The position numbers and the translations under genes were made by a program. A DNA stretch of 64,000 bases from UBA1801 sp035353395 (lineage in GTDB: Bacteria > Acidobacteriota > Holophagae > Holophagales > Holophagaceae), in the NCBI GenBank assembly GCA_035353395.1, contig DAOPZL010000011.1, forward strand, positions 10,381 to 74,380, in the 5' to 3' direction. Below are positions 16,882-26,990 of the stretch, piece after piece (the stretch's first letter is position 1; each line of letters opens with the position of its first letter). The notes below the pieces were generated by a model. That model ran no database searches and had not been told where the DNA came from. It saw only the letters and a program-made list of their open reading frames with translations.

Positions 16882-16909
16882 CGCCGCGGAGCCTCGTGCT
16901 CCCGCGGCG
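16882..16909 (+). other. Hairpin between acpP and fabF
   Basis: CGCCGCGGAGC and GCTCCCGCGGCG pair with a single bulged base around a 5-nt loop. No T-run follows on the plus strand, so it is not a standard intrinsic terminator. Position suggests a partial terminator or mRNA stabiliser that lets acpP be expressed more than fabF. Confidence 0.5.
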
Positions 16910-17011
16910 TATACCTGTTGATGTGCGAGGCTGTCTTCCGCCGGGGCACATCCCAGTCGGGGCTGTCGTCCTGCCCCCGTGGCATCCTGGTGCCGCATTC
17001 GAGGTGACGCT

Positions 17012-18256
17012 ATGACATCCATCCAACGACGCCGCGTCGTGATCACGGGCATGGGGACGATCAACCCTTGTGGCCTGAATGTTCCTGAGACATGGGAAGC
17101 CCTGCTCGCCGGCAAGAGCGGGATCGGGATGATCACGAAGTTCGATACCACGGACTTCGCCTGCAAGATCGCGGGAGAGGTCAAGGGCTTCGACCCCGAT
17201 CCGTTCATCGAGAAGAAGGAACAGAAGAAGATGGACATCTTCATCCAGTTCGCCATGGCGGCCGCCACCGAGGCCATGGAGGATTCCGGACTGGGGGCGA
17301 TCGAGCTGTCCAAGGCCGAGCGCGAGCGCTTCGGCGTCAACATCGGCTCCGGCATCGGCGGCCTGGGCACGATCTGGGCCGAGGCCCACGGCTATCGTGG
17401 TCCGCGCCGCACCAGCCCCTTCTTCATCCCCAGCCTGATCGTCAACCTGGCGTCGGGCTACGTGAGCATCAAGTACGGCCTCCAGGGTCCCAACAGCGCC
17501 TGCGCCACCGCCTGCGCCACGGGCACCCACTGCATCGGGGACGCGACCCGGCAGATCATGTTCGGCTATGCGGACCGCATGCTGGCAGGCGGCAGCGACT
17601 CGGTCATCAACGAGCTGGGCGTCGGCGGGTTCGCCGCCATGCGGGCCCTGTCCACCCGCAACGACGATCCCCAGAAGGCCAGCCGTCCCTTCGACAAGGA
17701 CCGCGACGGGTTCGTCATGAGCGAAGGCTCGGGCATCGTGCTCCTGGAGGAGTACGAGATGGCCAAGGCCCGGGGAGCCAAGATCTACGCCGAGATCGTC
17801 GGCTTCGGCATGACGGGCGACGCCAACCACATCACGGCGCCCAACGAGGACGGTCCGTCCCGCGCCATGCGCCTCGCCATCGAGGATGCCGGCATCACGC
17901 CCGGGCAGATCGGCTACATCAATGCCCACGGGACTTCCACCCCGCCGGGAGACAAGAACGAGTGCAGCGCCATCAAGCAGGTGCTCGGCGACCACGCGGC
18001 CGGAGTGAAGGTGAGTTCCACCAAGTCCATGACCGGCCACCTCCTGGGGGCCGCGGGCGGACTGGAGACCATCGTGGTGGCCATGGCCCTGAGGACGGGC
18101 AAGATCCCGCCCACCATCAACGTGGAGAACCAGGATCCCGACTGCGACCTGGATGTCTGCGCCAACGCCCCGTCCAGTTTCGACGGCGAGTATGCCCTCA
18201 ACAACAACTTCGGGTTCGGCGGCACGAACGCCTGCGTGGTCCTGAAGAAGGTCTAG
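17012..18256 (+). CDS. fabF: 3-oxoacyl-ACP synthase II
   Basis: A 414-residue condensing enzyme of fatty-acid elongation. The nucleophile is Cys164 in NSACATACATGTH. The two catalytic histidines are in NAHGTSTPPGDKNE and SSTKSMTGHLLGAAGG, and the C-terminal NNNFGFGGTNACVVL motif is intact. Length and motifs match KAS II. The ATG at 17012 has GAGGTG 6 nt upstream. It sits downstream of acpP, as in many bacteria, and ends at a strong bidirectional terminator shared with the convergent chemoreceptor gene. Confidence 0.97.
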   Translation: MTSIQRRRVVITGMGTINPCGLNVPETWEALLAGKSGIGMITKFDTTDFACKIAGEVKGFDPDPFIEKKEQKKMDIFIQFAMAAATEAMEDSGLGAIELSKAERERFGVNIGSGIGGLGTIWAEAHGYRGPRRTSPFFIPSLIVNLASGYVSIKYGLQGPNSACATACATGTHCIGDATRQIMFGYADRMLAGGSDSVINELGVGGFAAMRALSTRNDDPQKASRPFDKDRDGFVMSEGSGIVLLEEYEMAKARGAKIYAEIVGFGMTGDANHITAPNEDGPSRAMRLAIEDAGITPGQIGYINAHGTSTPPGDKNECSAIKQVLGDHAAGVKVSSTKSMTGHLLGAAGGLETIVVAMALRTGKIPPTINVENQDPDCDLDVCANAPSSFDGEYALNNNFGFGGTNACVVLKKV

Positions 18257-18276
18257 GGCCCGGCCGGAAGGCGGGA

Positions 18277-18312
18277 AAGCGAGGCCGGGAGCCGCAGCTC
18301 CCGGCCTCGCTT
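18277..18312. terminator. Bidirectional intrinsic terminator
   Basis: Perfect 16-bp arms AAGCGAGGCCGGGAGC and GCTCCCGGCCTCGCTT enclose a 4-nt CGCA loop, lying between the convergent fabF and chemoreceptor stop codons. Pyrimidine-rich CTTCTTCT follows on the plus strand and TTTCC on the minus strand. Confidence 0.85.
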
Positions 18313-18317
18313 CTTCT

Positions 18318-19931
18318 CTACACCTGGAAGACGGCGACCTGCCTGGCCAGGGTCTCGGCCACGGTCGCCAGCTCCCTCGCGGTCCGCGCGACTTCCTCGG
18401 TGGTGGCCGAGAGCTGCGTGGTGGCGGAGGCCGTCTGGATGGATTCGTTGACGCCGCGCTCCACCTGCCGCGCGGCCTCCTCGCCGGTCCGGCTCTGTTC
18501 CGCCGTGGCCTGGGCGATGTGGGTGGCGAGGCGGCCGAAGGCCGTGAGGTTCTTGCGAATGGTCTCGAGGGCGTGCACGGTGGACTCGACGGTGCTGCCG
18601 CCGCGGTCCACGGCCTCCTTGGCCTCCTGGATGAGGAGGTTCACTTCCTTGGCGGCGCTGCCGGAACGCTCCGCCAGCTTGCGGACTTCCTCGGCCACCA
18701 CGGCGAAGCCCTTGCCCATCTCCCCGGCCTTGGCGGCTTCGATCGCGGCGTTCAGGCTGAGGAGGTTGGTCTGACGGGCGATCTCCTGGATGACCACGAC
18801 GGCCTGGGAGATGGCAGCCGCCGTCCGGGTGATGCCGGCCATCGCCTCGGTGGTGTCGCCCCCCGCCGCGGTGCCCTGTTCGGCGGCCTTCTGGGCGTCC
18901 ACCAGCCGGGTCTGGGTCTCCTGGGCGCCGGAAGCGACCTCGGAGATGCTGGCGGAAAGCTCGTTGATGGCGGCCGCCATCTGCTCGGCTCCCTCCTTCT
19001 GGACGTTCGTGCTCTTGGCGATGGTGTCCGTGGTGGCGGACATCTGGTCCGCCGCCGCAGAAAGCTCCTGGGAACCGCTGGCCACCCGGTCCACGGCGGA
19101 CTTGATGGTGTCCATGGTCTGCTGGAGCTTGTCCCCCATCTGGTTGAGGGTCTTGGCCATGGAGCCGAACTCGTCCTGCGTGCGCAGCTGGCTCCTGGCC
19201 CGGAGATCCCCGTTGGCCGTGGCCTGGAGCACCGTCGAGAACTCCTGGAGAGGCTTGCTGATGCTGCGGTACAGGGTGACGGCCAGGGCGAAGCTCAGCA
19301 GGACGGCGAGCCCGCTCACGGCCAGCGTCGTGATCATGGTTCGCCGGTAGGCGCCGGCGATGGTGCCGATGGCGCCCTTGGCCTGGGCCAGGTGGCCGTC
19401 CACCAGCTTGGTCACCGTCTGGCTCATGGTGGCCTCGACGGGCATGAACTCGCTGTGGATGAGCGAGGAGGCCTCGTCCTTCTGGCCCGCCTTGGAGGCG
19501 GGAAGGACCTCCTGGTCCCGGATCATCTTCATGGACGCGTAGGTGGAGAGCAGCTCCGCGCTGCCCCGCTTGTCCGCGTCGGTCATGGGCCCGTGGGAGG
19601 TGTCCACGGTCTTGAGGAACTGGATCATCTGCCGCTCGAACTCCCCGTCGTAGTACTTGCAGAGGGCGTCGTTCCTGGCCATGTCGTTCTCGTCCTTCGT
19701 GATGAGATGGGCGAGTGTGGTGTACTGCATGCGGAGCCGGGCCGTGTTGCCCTGGCTCAGCTGGATGATGGGCGTGAGCTGCTCGTCGAACATGCCCTTG
19801 GCCTTCTGGAAGGAGGCCCGCAGGCTCCAGAGGCTGAACACCATGAGCCCCATCAGGCACGCCAGGATCAGCCCGAAGGAGATCATCAGGCGAAATCTCA
19901 CCGACAAGTTCCTGAACCACCCCATGCCCAT
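18318..19931 (-). CDS. Transmembrane methyl-accepting chemotaxis protein
   Basis: A 537-residue chemoreceptor. TM1 spans about residues 13-35, a periplasmic four-helix-bundle-like sensor 36-195, TM2 198-220, HAMP 221-273, and the signalling domain about 290-530 with the hairpin tip QTNLLSLNAAIEAAKAGEMGKGFAVVAEEVRKLA. It ends in RQVAVFQV with no CheR-docking pentapeptide. The start ATG at 19931 has GAGGAGG 8 nt upstream; a second ATG two codons on is possible. The minus frame remains open far past this start into the region opposite uvrB, but that extension lacks domains. It is divergent from uvrB across about 140 bp. The ligand is unknown. Confidence 0.93.
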   Translation of the reverse strand: MGMGWFRNLSVRFRLMISFGLILACLMGLMVFSLWSLRASFQKAKGMFDEQLTPIIQLSQGNTARLRMQYTTLAHLITKDENDMARNDALCKYYDGEFERQMIQFLKTVDTSHGPMTDADKRGSAELLSTYASMKMIRDQEVLPASKAGQKDEASSLIHSEFMPVEATMSQTVTKLVDGHLAQAKGAIGTIAGAYRRTMITTLAVSGLAVLLSFALAVTLYRSISKPLQEFSTVLQATANGDLRARSQLRTQDEFGSMAKTLNQMGDKLQQTMDTIKSAVDRVASGSQELSAAADQMSATTDTIAKSTNVQKEGAEQMAAAINELSASISEVASGAQETQTRLVDAQKAAEQGTAAGGDTTEAMAGITRTAAAISQAVVVIQEIARQTNLLSLNAAIEAAKAGEMGKGFAVVAEEVRKLAERSGSAAKEVNLLIQEAKEAVDRGGSTVESTVHALETIRKNLTAFGRLATHIAQATAEQSRTGEEAARQVERGVNESIQTASATTQLSATTEEVARTARELATVAETLARQVAVFQV

Positions 19932-20072
19932 CCGAGTGCCCTCCTCAACTGGTATTAAACATGTCAGAATCGCGTAAAAGCATAGTCGATGCCGTCTTCG
20001 GGCGCTAATCATTTCGAGCGCCCCCGGCGGATTTTCGGAAGGGCCTGCCGGAGTAGGCGATAAAATCACGGA

Positions 20073-22118
<2,046 letters not shown>

Positions 22119-22143
22119 GCGGCGGCCCGCCGCGCGCGGAACT

Positions 22144-23118
22144 TCAGCCGCGGCCCTGCCTGGCAAGCTCGGTCCAGATGAGGGCGCCGGCGCCCAGGAC
22201 GCCGGCCCGCCCCTCGGGGATGCCCGAGGGGAGCAGTTTCACGGTCCCGCGGTAGATGTTCAGCAGGTTCTCCTCCAGGGCGCGCCGCACCGGCTTGAAG
22301 AGGAGGTCCCCCGCGGAGGTCAGGCCGCCGAAGAGGAAGATCGCTTCCGGGCTCGTGTAGGCCACGGCGTCCGCCAGCTTCCTGCCGAGGATCCCGCCGG
22401 TGATCTCGAACCCTTCCAGGGCGATGGGGTCCCCGTGCCGCGCCGCCTCGAAGATCATCCTCGCGCTGAGGTCCTCGAGCGCCTTGCCGCGAAGCGGACT
22501 GGGATCGCTCCTGCGGGTCAGCAGCTCGGTCACGGTGAGCCGGAGGCCCGTCGCGGACGCGTACACCTCCAGGCATCCGCGGCGGCCGCATCCGCACGGC
22601 CGGCCGGCGGGATCCACGATGGTGTGGCCGATCTCCCCGGCGAAGCCGCTGGCGCCGTAGACCATCTCCCCGTTCACGACGATGCCGCTGCCGAGGCCGG
22701 TGCCCAGGGTGATGACGATGAAGTCCCGCATGCCCTGGGCGGCGCCGAAGAGCATCTCCCCGAGCGCCGCGGCGTTGGCGTCGTTGGTGGCGGCGATGGG
22801 CACCGGGTAGTAGGGCTGCAGTTCGGCCCGGATGTCGACCCAGTCCCAGCTCAGGTTGGGAGGCTGCTCGATGGTCCCCTTGTGGTAGTTGGCGTTGGGG
22901 GCTCCGATCCCCACGCCCAGCAGGCGGTGGGGGCCGGCCAGGGTGCTCCGGAGCTGCTCCGCGTGCGCGTTCAGCCGCCCGAAGAAGGTCGCCGGCGACT
23001 CGTCGGAGCGGGTGGGCATGACGGTCTCCGCCAGGCAGCCGCCCCGGCGGTCGACATATCCCATCTTGGTGTTCGTGCCGCCGATGTCGATGCCGAGCAC
23101 GATGTCTGTGTGGACCAT
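22144..23118 (-). CDS. ROK-family sugar kinase (glucokinase-like)
   Basis: A 324-residue kinase with the ROK features LGIDIGGTNTKMGYVD for ATP binding, TLGTGLGSGIVVNGE, the HTIVDPAGRPCGCGRRGCLEVYAS zinc-binding region with its CGCGRRGCLE motif, and a C-terminal FLFGGLTSAGD nucleotide-binding segment. Such enzymes phosphorylate glucose, N-acetylmannosamine or related sugars; glucokinase activity is the commonest. No helix-turn-helix is present, so it is not a ROK repressor. The ATG at 23118 has GGAAGG 6 nt upstream; longer in-frame starts lack homology. It is divergent from the EamA transporter gene. Confidence 0.9.
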   Translation of the reverse strand: MVHTDIVLGIDIGGTNTKMGYVDRRGGCLAETVMPTRSDESPATFFGRLNAHAEQLRSTLAGPHRLLGVGIGAPNANYHKGTIEQPPNLSWDWVDIRAELQPYYPVPIAATNDANAAALGEMLFGAAQGMRDFIVITLGTGLGSGIVVNGEMVYGASGFAGEIGHTIVDPAGRPCGCGRRGCLEVYASATGLRLTVTELLTRRSDPSPLRGKALEDLSARMIFEAARHGDPIALEGFEITGGILGRKLADAVAYTSPEAIFLFGGLTSAGDLLFKPVRRALEENLLNIYRGTVKLLPSGIPEGRAGVLGAGALIWTELARQGRG

Positions 23119-23369
23119 GGTCGCCTTCCGGAGCGCAGGATGCGTGGGTGCAGATCCGCATTCTACGCAGGTTCGGAAGAAACGGGGCAGGGCGCTCAGC
23201 CGCCTGGGGGCCTGTCCGACAAGGCCGCGAGTGCGGCTATACTGGACTCCTGAGGCACGGTGGCCCGCGAGTGGCTCGCAGGGCGTCCCTGCAGGACTCA
23301 ACGTGCGCGTCCGTGCCGCGCCGCCGCGCTGGACGCAGTGTTCCACCGCGCTCCAACCGTGAGGGCTCC

Positions 23370-24281
23370 ATGAATTCCCGAATGGCGACATTGAAAGCGG
23401 ATGGCCTGCTGCTGCTGACGGCGGTCATCTGGGGCTTCGCCTTCGTGGCGCAGCGCAAGGGCATGGACGACATCGGCCCGCTCGCCTTCAGCGCCGCGAG
23501 GTTCGCGCTGGGCGCGCTGTCGCTGCTGCCCGTCCTGATCCTCGACAAGCGCAGGCAGGGGCGCGCCGGCGAAGCGGCTCCCTCCCCCGGGAAGCTGAGC
23601 CCCTGGACCCGCCTGTCCTGGTCCGTGGTCGCCGGAACGGTGCTGTTCGTGGCGGCCTCCCTCCAGCAGATCGGACTGGTGAGCACCACGGCGGGCAACG
23701 CCGGCTTCATCACCTGCCTCTACGTGGTCATCGTGCCCATGATCGGGGCCTTCATGGGACGGTCCACGAGCACCCGGATCTGGATCGGGGCCGTGCTGGC
23801 CTTGATCGGACTCTACATCCTGAGCATCGGCGCCGGCTTCACGCTCGCCCCGGGCGATTCCCTGGAGCTCCTCGGCGCCTTCTTCTGGGCCGGCCACATC
23901 CTCATCATCGGCCACGCCTGCTCCCGGATGAACGCCCTCGAGCTTTCCGTGGGGCAGTTCGTCACCTGCTCGCTCCTCAGCCTGGTCGTGGCCCTGATCC
24001 ACGAGCCCGCCCCCTTCGCCGGGCTCCTTCCCGCCGCGATCCCCATCCTCTACGGCGGCATCCTGTCGACCTGCGTGGCCTACACCTTCCAGATCATCGG
24101 CCAGCGCACGGCCCACCCGGCCCATGCCTCCATCATCTTCTCGATGGAAGGTTTCTTCGCGGCCGTCGGCGGGGTCCTGATCCTTCACGAACCCCTCACC
24201 ACCCGCCTGGTGATCGGCGGCCTGCTCATGCTCGCGGGCATGATCTGCTCCCAGCTGGAGCCGAGGAAGTCCGCCGGGTGA
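23370..24281 (+). CDS. EamA/DMT-family transporter
   Basis: A 303-residue membrane protein with about ten transmembrane helices in two EamA repeats (about 8-150 and 165-300). It starts with LKADGLLLLTAVIWGFAFVAQRKGM and ends with LLMLAGMICSQLEPRK. STTAGNAGFITCLYVVIVPMIGAF and the late HASIIFSMEGFFAAVGGVLILHEPLT segments are typical. The substrate is not predictable. GAGGG lies 6 nt before the ATG. A TATACT box at 23238-23243 gives a candidate -10 and a leader of about 120 nt, though no good -35 accompanies it. It shares only family membership with the transporter at 14734-15609. Confidence 0.88.
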   Translation: MNSRMATLKADGLLLLTAVIWGFAFVAQRKGMDDIGPLAFSAARFALGALSLLPVLILDKRRQGRAGEAAPSPGKLSPWTRLSWSVVAGTVLFVAASLQQIGLVSTTAGNAGFITCLYVVIVPMIGAFMGRSTSTRIWIGAVLALIGLYILSIGAGFTLAPGDSLELLGAFFWAGHILIIGHACSRMNALELSVGQFVTCSLLSLVVALIHEPAPFAGLLPAAIPILYGGILSTCVAYTFQIIGQRTAHPAHASIIFSMEGFFAAVGGVLILHEPLTTRLVIGGLLMLAGMICSQLEPRKSAG

Positions 24282-24345
24282 CAAGAGGCTGTATCTCCCC
24301 CGCGGGATCAGGACCATAATGCTGGGAATCCTCCCCGAGGCGCCC

Positions 24346-24735
24346 ATGCCGCTCGTACTCCAGATCGTCCTGTGCCTGGCCGTGATCGTCCTCACCGTCT
24401 TCCTGGTCCTGCTGCTGGTCCAGGCGCGCCGGACCGCCAAGGCGGTCGAGCGCCTGGCGGAAAGCGCCGCCCAGGACCTGCGCCAGGTCTCCGGCGACCT
24501 CCACGAGATCCGGACGCGGGTGGACGGGATCGCGGGATCCGTCATGAACGTCATCGAACCTCCCTCGGTGCTGTCCCAGGTGGTGACGGGCGTAGTCAGG
24601 GCCGTTCCCGCTTTATTCCATCGCCGGGCGGATTCCCTGGATATTTTCGAATCGCTCGTGACAGGCGTCGAGACCGCCCTACATTTGTTTCGAAGCCACA
24701 AGGCCGATTTGCCCAAGGAGGAAACCGATGAGTGA
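24346..24735 (+). CDS. Membrane-anchored DUF948-like protein
   Basis: A small protein of about 129 residues: one N-terminal transmembrane helix (PLVLQIVLCLAVIVLTVFLVLLLVQ) followed by a heptad-like helical segment (AKAVERLAESAAQDLRQVSGDLHEIRTRVDGI) and a shorter C-terminal part. This resembles DUF948 proteins, which are often found with YtxH proteins, as here: the ytxH-like gene overlaps its 3' end by 8 nt. An ATG at 24319 would add nine residues and also has a GGA upstream, so the start is uncertain. Role unknown, possibly envelope stress. Confidence 0.7.
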   Translation: MPLVLQIVLCLAVIVLTVFLVLLLVQARRTAKAVERLAESAAQDLRQVSGDLHEIRTRVDGIAGSVMNVIEPPSVLSQVVTGVVRAVPALFHRRADSLDIFESLVTGVETALHLFRSHKADLPKEETDE

Positions 24736-24925
24736 AGAACACGGATCGATCGGAACATCCCTGCTCGTTTTCCTTGCCGGAGCCGCGGTGGGCGCCGCCA
24801 TCGTGGCCCTCACGACCCCCAAGACCGGACCGGAACTGCGGGGGGACCTCAAAGGGCTTGGGGACAAGATGAAGGACCGCCTCGCCAAGCTGCGCTGCCA
24901 CGAGGGCGAGGAAGCCAAGGCCTGA
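24728..24925 (+). CDS. YtxH-domain protein
   Basis: A 65-residue protein with a Gly/Ala-rich membrane segment (LLVFLAGAAVGAAIVALTTPKTG) and a short charged helical tail, the standard YtxH layout of a GxxxGxxxA helix followed by a P-x-T/S-G motif. It starts inside the preceding DUF948-like gene (8-nt overlap), with AAGGAGG about 6 nt before the ATG. The pair is probably a translationally coupled envelope module. It is followed by a strong hairpin terminator. Confidence 0.8.
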   Translation: MSEEHGSIGTSLLVFLAGAAVGAAIVALTTPKTGPELRGDLKGLGDKMKDRLAKLRCHEGEEAKA

Positions 24926-24956
24926 CGGGATCCAGCTTCCTGAGACCGCCCGTCGT

Positions 24957-24992
24957 GCGCCCCGCCTTCCCACCGATGGGGAGGCGGGGCGC
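24957..24992. terminator. Hairpin terminator between convergent genes
   Basis: GCGCCCCGCCTTCCC and GGGGAGGCGGGGCGC form 15-bp arms with one G-T wobble around a 6-nt loop. It lies between the YtxH stop and the convergent homoserine-dehydrogenase-like stop. There is no strong T-run on either side. Confidence 0.65.
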
Positions 24993-25027
24993 CGTCGCTG
25001 GACGGGGCGGCTTCCCGGGTCCCCGCG

Positions 25028-26035
25028 CTATGTGTCGAGTTCCAGCAGGTCCGCGATCACGCCGTAGGCGGTCGTGGAAAGGTCCGGCCCGTCCTCCGCG
25101 ACGAGGAGGCGCCCCAGGAGATCCGTGTGGAGCCTGAGGACGGAATCCGCGCCGTCCACGCGGGCGAAGGGGTGGGACAGCGGGAGTTCCTTCATGGAGA
25201 CGGCCGCCTGGACCTGGTCTCCCACCCTGGAGGCCTCGCAGACCATCTTGATCCGGCAGCCCCGGTCCCGGGCGGCCTCCAGGGCGGTCCGGTCCAGGTC
25301 CCCCAGGCCCCGGCGCGCGATCCGTTCGGGGGGCAGATCCGCGTCCATCAGCACGTTGGCCAGGGCGGAGAGCTTGACGGCCGCGTCCCAGCCGTCCAGG
25401 TCCGCGCCGGGGTCCGCCTCGGCGATGCCCATGGCCTGGGCCTTGGCCACGGCCTCCGCAAGGCTGGCGCCCCGTTCCATCTCGCCCAGCACCACGTTGG
25501 AGGTCGAGTTGAGGACGCCGTCGAGGGCGAGGATCGTGTTGCCCCGGAGACAGTGCCGTCCCAGGTTGAAGATGGGCGCGCCGTCCATGACCGTCGCCTC
25601 GTGCAGGAAGCGGACGCCCTTCTCCCGGGCGAGATCCCGCAGCTCCCGGCAGGCCCAGGCGACGGGGCCCTTGTTGGCGCTGACCACGTGCCGACCCCTG
25701 GCCAGGGCCTCCCGCACGTGGGAGACGGCCGGCTCTCCCCTGCCCGCGATGCTGAGGGGCGAGAGCTCCACGAGCACGTCGAAATCGACCGTGCGGACGG
25801 CCTCCAGGGTGCCGAAGCTGTCCGGGAACCCGCCCTGGGCCCGATGCCGTTCCAGGAGGACCTCGGGCGCGAGGCCCGCCGGGTCCGCCCAGGATCCGTG
25901 GCGTCCCGTGGTGACGGCCACGATGGAGACGTCGAGGGCGGCGAGGCCCGGATGCGCTTCCTGTGCGGCGAGGATCTCGACGAGACGGCGGCCGACGTTC
26001 CCGAACCCGGCGAGGAGCAGGCGACGCCGAGTCAT
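25028..26035 (-). CDS. Homoserine-dehydrogenase-like NAD(P) oxidoreductase, no ACT domain
   Basis: A 335-residue protein. The N-terminal Rossmann motif is LLLAGFGNVGRRL. HVVSANKGPVA supplies the family Lys and Asn-Lys-Gly-Pro segment. The catalytic domain shows GVLNSTSNVVLGEME and EADPGADLDGWDAAVKL, matching the (N/S)GT-N and E-DPxxDxxGxDxAxKL signatures of homoserine dehydrogenase, with SerThrSer in place of the usual Gly-Thr-Thr-Asn. There is no C-terminal ACT regulatory domain. The gene stands apart from threonine-pathway genes and is divergent from the SDR/GcvPA-like/GcvPB-like operon over a shared candidate operator, so a catabolic role on a related hydroxy amino acid is possible. Biosynthetic homoserine dehydrogenase remains the alternative. 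Confidence 0.75.
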   Translation of the reverse strand: MTRRRLLLAGFGNVGRRLVEILAAQEAHPGLAALDVSIVAVTTGRHGSWADPAGLAPEVLLERHRAQGGFPDSFGTLEAVRTVDFDVLVELSPLSIAGRGEPAVSHVREALARGRHVVSANKGPVAWACRELRDLAREKGVRFLHEATVMDGAPIFNLGRHCLRGNTILALDGVLNSTSNVVLGEMERGASLAEAVAKAQAMGIAEADPGADLDGWDAAVKLSALANVLMDADLPPERIARRGLGDLDRTALEAARDRGCRIKMVCEASRVGDQVQAAVSMKELPLSHPFARVDGADSVLRLHTDLLGRLLVAEDGPDLSTTAYGVIADLLELDT

Positions 26036-26124
26036 CGCGTCGGCCTTGCGCGGGGGAAGTCGCGGGCGGGAAGGATCACGGCGCACTCCAGGGATCACGA
26101 AAAGTATTGCAGGATTGGGGCATG

Positions 26125-26154
26125 GCTGTAGGATATTGTTGATATACCAATATC
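26125..26154. promoter_or_regulatory. Divergent promoter with inverted repeat; shares a 12-mer with 32809
   Basis: In the 152-bp gap between the homoserine-dehydrogenase-like and SDR genes. GATATTG (26132-26138) and CAATATC (26148-26154) are perfect 7-bp arms with a 9-bp spacer. GCTGTAGGATAT (26125-26136) recurs exactly at 32809-32820 upstream of the alanine-dehydrogenase-like gene. TTGCAG followed 16 nt later by TAGGAT is a candidate promoter, so part of the shared sequence may be a -10 box. A GntR/FadR-type regulator encoded at 31972-32637 is the obvious candidate ligand. Confidence 0.5.
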
Positions 26155-26187
26155 GGGAGCCCCCTCCCACGGACCAGGAGGTCATCC

Positions 26188-26976
26188 ATGAGCATCCATC
26201 CACATCTTGCCGGACTCCTTTCCCTGGAAGGGAAGGTGGCCGTGATCACCGGCGCCTCCTCCGGCATCGGACGGGGCACCGCCAGGCGACTGGCCGAGGC
26301 CGGCGCCGCCGTGGTGGTCCTCGACATCAACGAAGCCGGCGGGCAGGGCACCGTCCAGGAGATCCTGGAAGCCGGCGGCCAGGCCGCCTTCCTGCGCTGC
26401 GACGTGCGCGTGGAGGCGGACTGCCGGCGCGCGGCCGACGAGGCCGCCGAACGCTTCGGGCGCGTCGACATCCTCTTCAACAACGCGGGCGTGGCCATCC
26501 GCAAGACCGCGCTGGACCTGGAGGAGGCCGAGTGGGACCTCGCCCTGGACGTCATGCTCAAGGGTGCCTACCTGCTCACGCGCCACGTGGTGCCCCACAT
26601 GATCCAGGCGGGCGGCGGCAGCATCATCAACACCGGCTCTGGCTGGTCCCTCAAGGGAGGGCCCCGGGCCGTGTCCTACTGCGCGGCCAAGGGCGGCATC
26701 TGGAACATGACCCGCGCGATGGCCATCGACTTCGGCCCCCACAACATCCGCGTCAACGCGGTCTGCCCCGGCGACATCGACACGCCGATGCTGCGCAGCG
26801 AGTGCGCGCAGCTCGGCGAGAACGAGCGGGCCTTCATGGAGGAGGCCGCGGCCCGGCCCCTCCACCGCGTGGGCACCCCCGAGGACGTGGCCAATGTCGT
26901 GCTGTTCCTGGCATCCGGACTGTCCGCCTGGGTCACCGGCACCCACATCGTGGTGGACGGCGGCGGCATCGCCTGA
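26188..26976 (+). CDS. NAD-dependent short-chain dehydrogenase/reductase
   Basis: A 262-residue classical SDR. The cofactor motif is TGASSGIG (21-28), and Asp46 at the end of the second strand (VVLDIN) indicates NAD rather than NADP. NNAG (98-101) and the catalytic Tyr164-x3-Lys168 in SYCAAKGG are present; a Ser near residue 151 completes the triad. Residues near the C terminus (PGDIDTPMLR, VTGTHIVVDGGG) are typical. These enzymes interconvert secondary alcohols and ketones. It is the first gene of a three-gene operon with GcvPA- and GcvPB-like genes (14-nt and 1-nt gaps), so its substrate is probably a hydroxy amino acid or keto acid of that pathway. This substrate guess is inference. Confidence 0.88.
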   Translation: MSIHPHLAGLLSLEGKVAVITGASSGIGRGTARRLAEAGAAVVVLDINEAGGQGTVQEILEAGGQAAFLRCDVRVEADCRRAADEAAERFGRVDILFNNAGVAIRKTALDLEEAEWDLALDVMLKGAYLLTRHVVPHMIQAGGGSIINTGSGWSLKGGPRAVSYCAAKGGIWNMTRAMAIDFGPHNIRVNAVCPGDIDTPMLRSECAQLGENERAFMEEAAARPLHRVGTPEDVANVVLFLASGLSAWVTGTHIVVDGGGIA

Positions 26977-26990
26977 ATCGAGGAGAACCC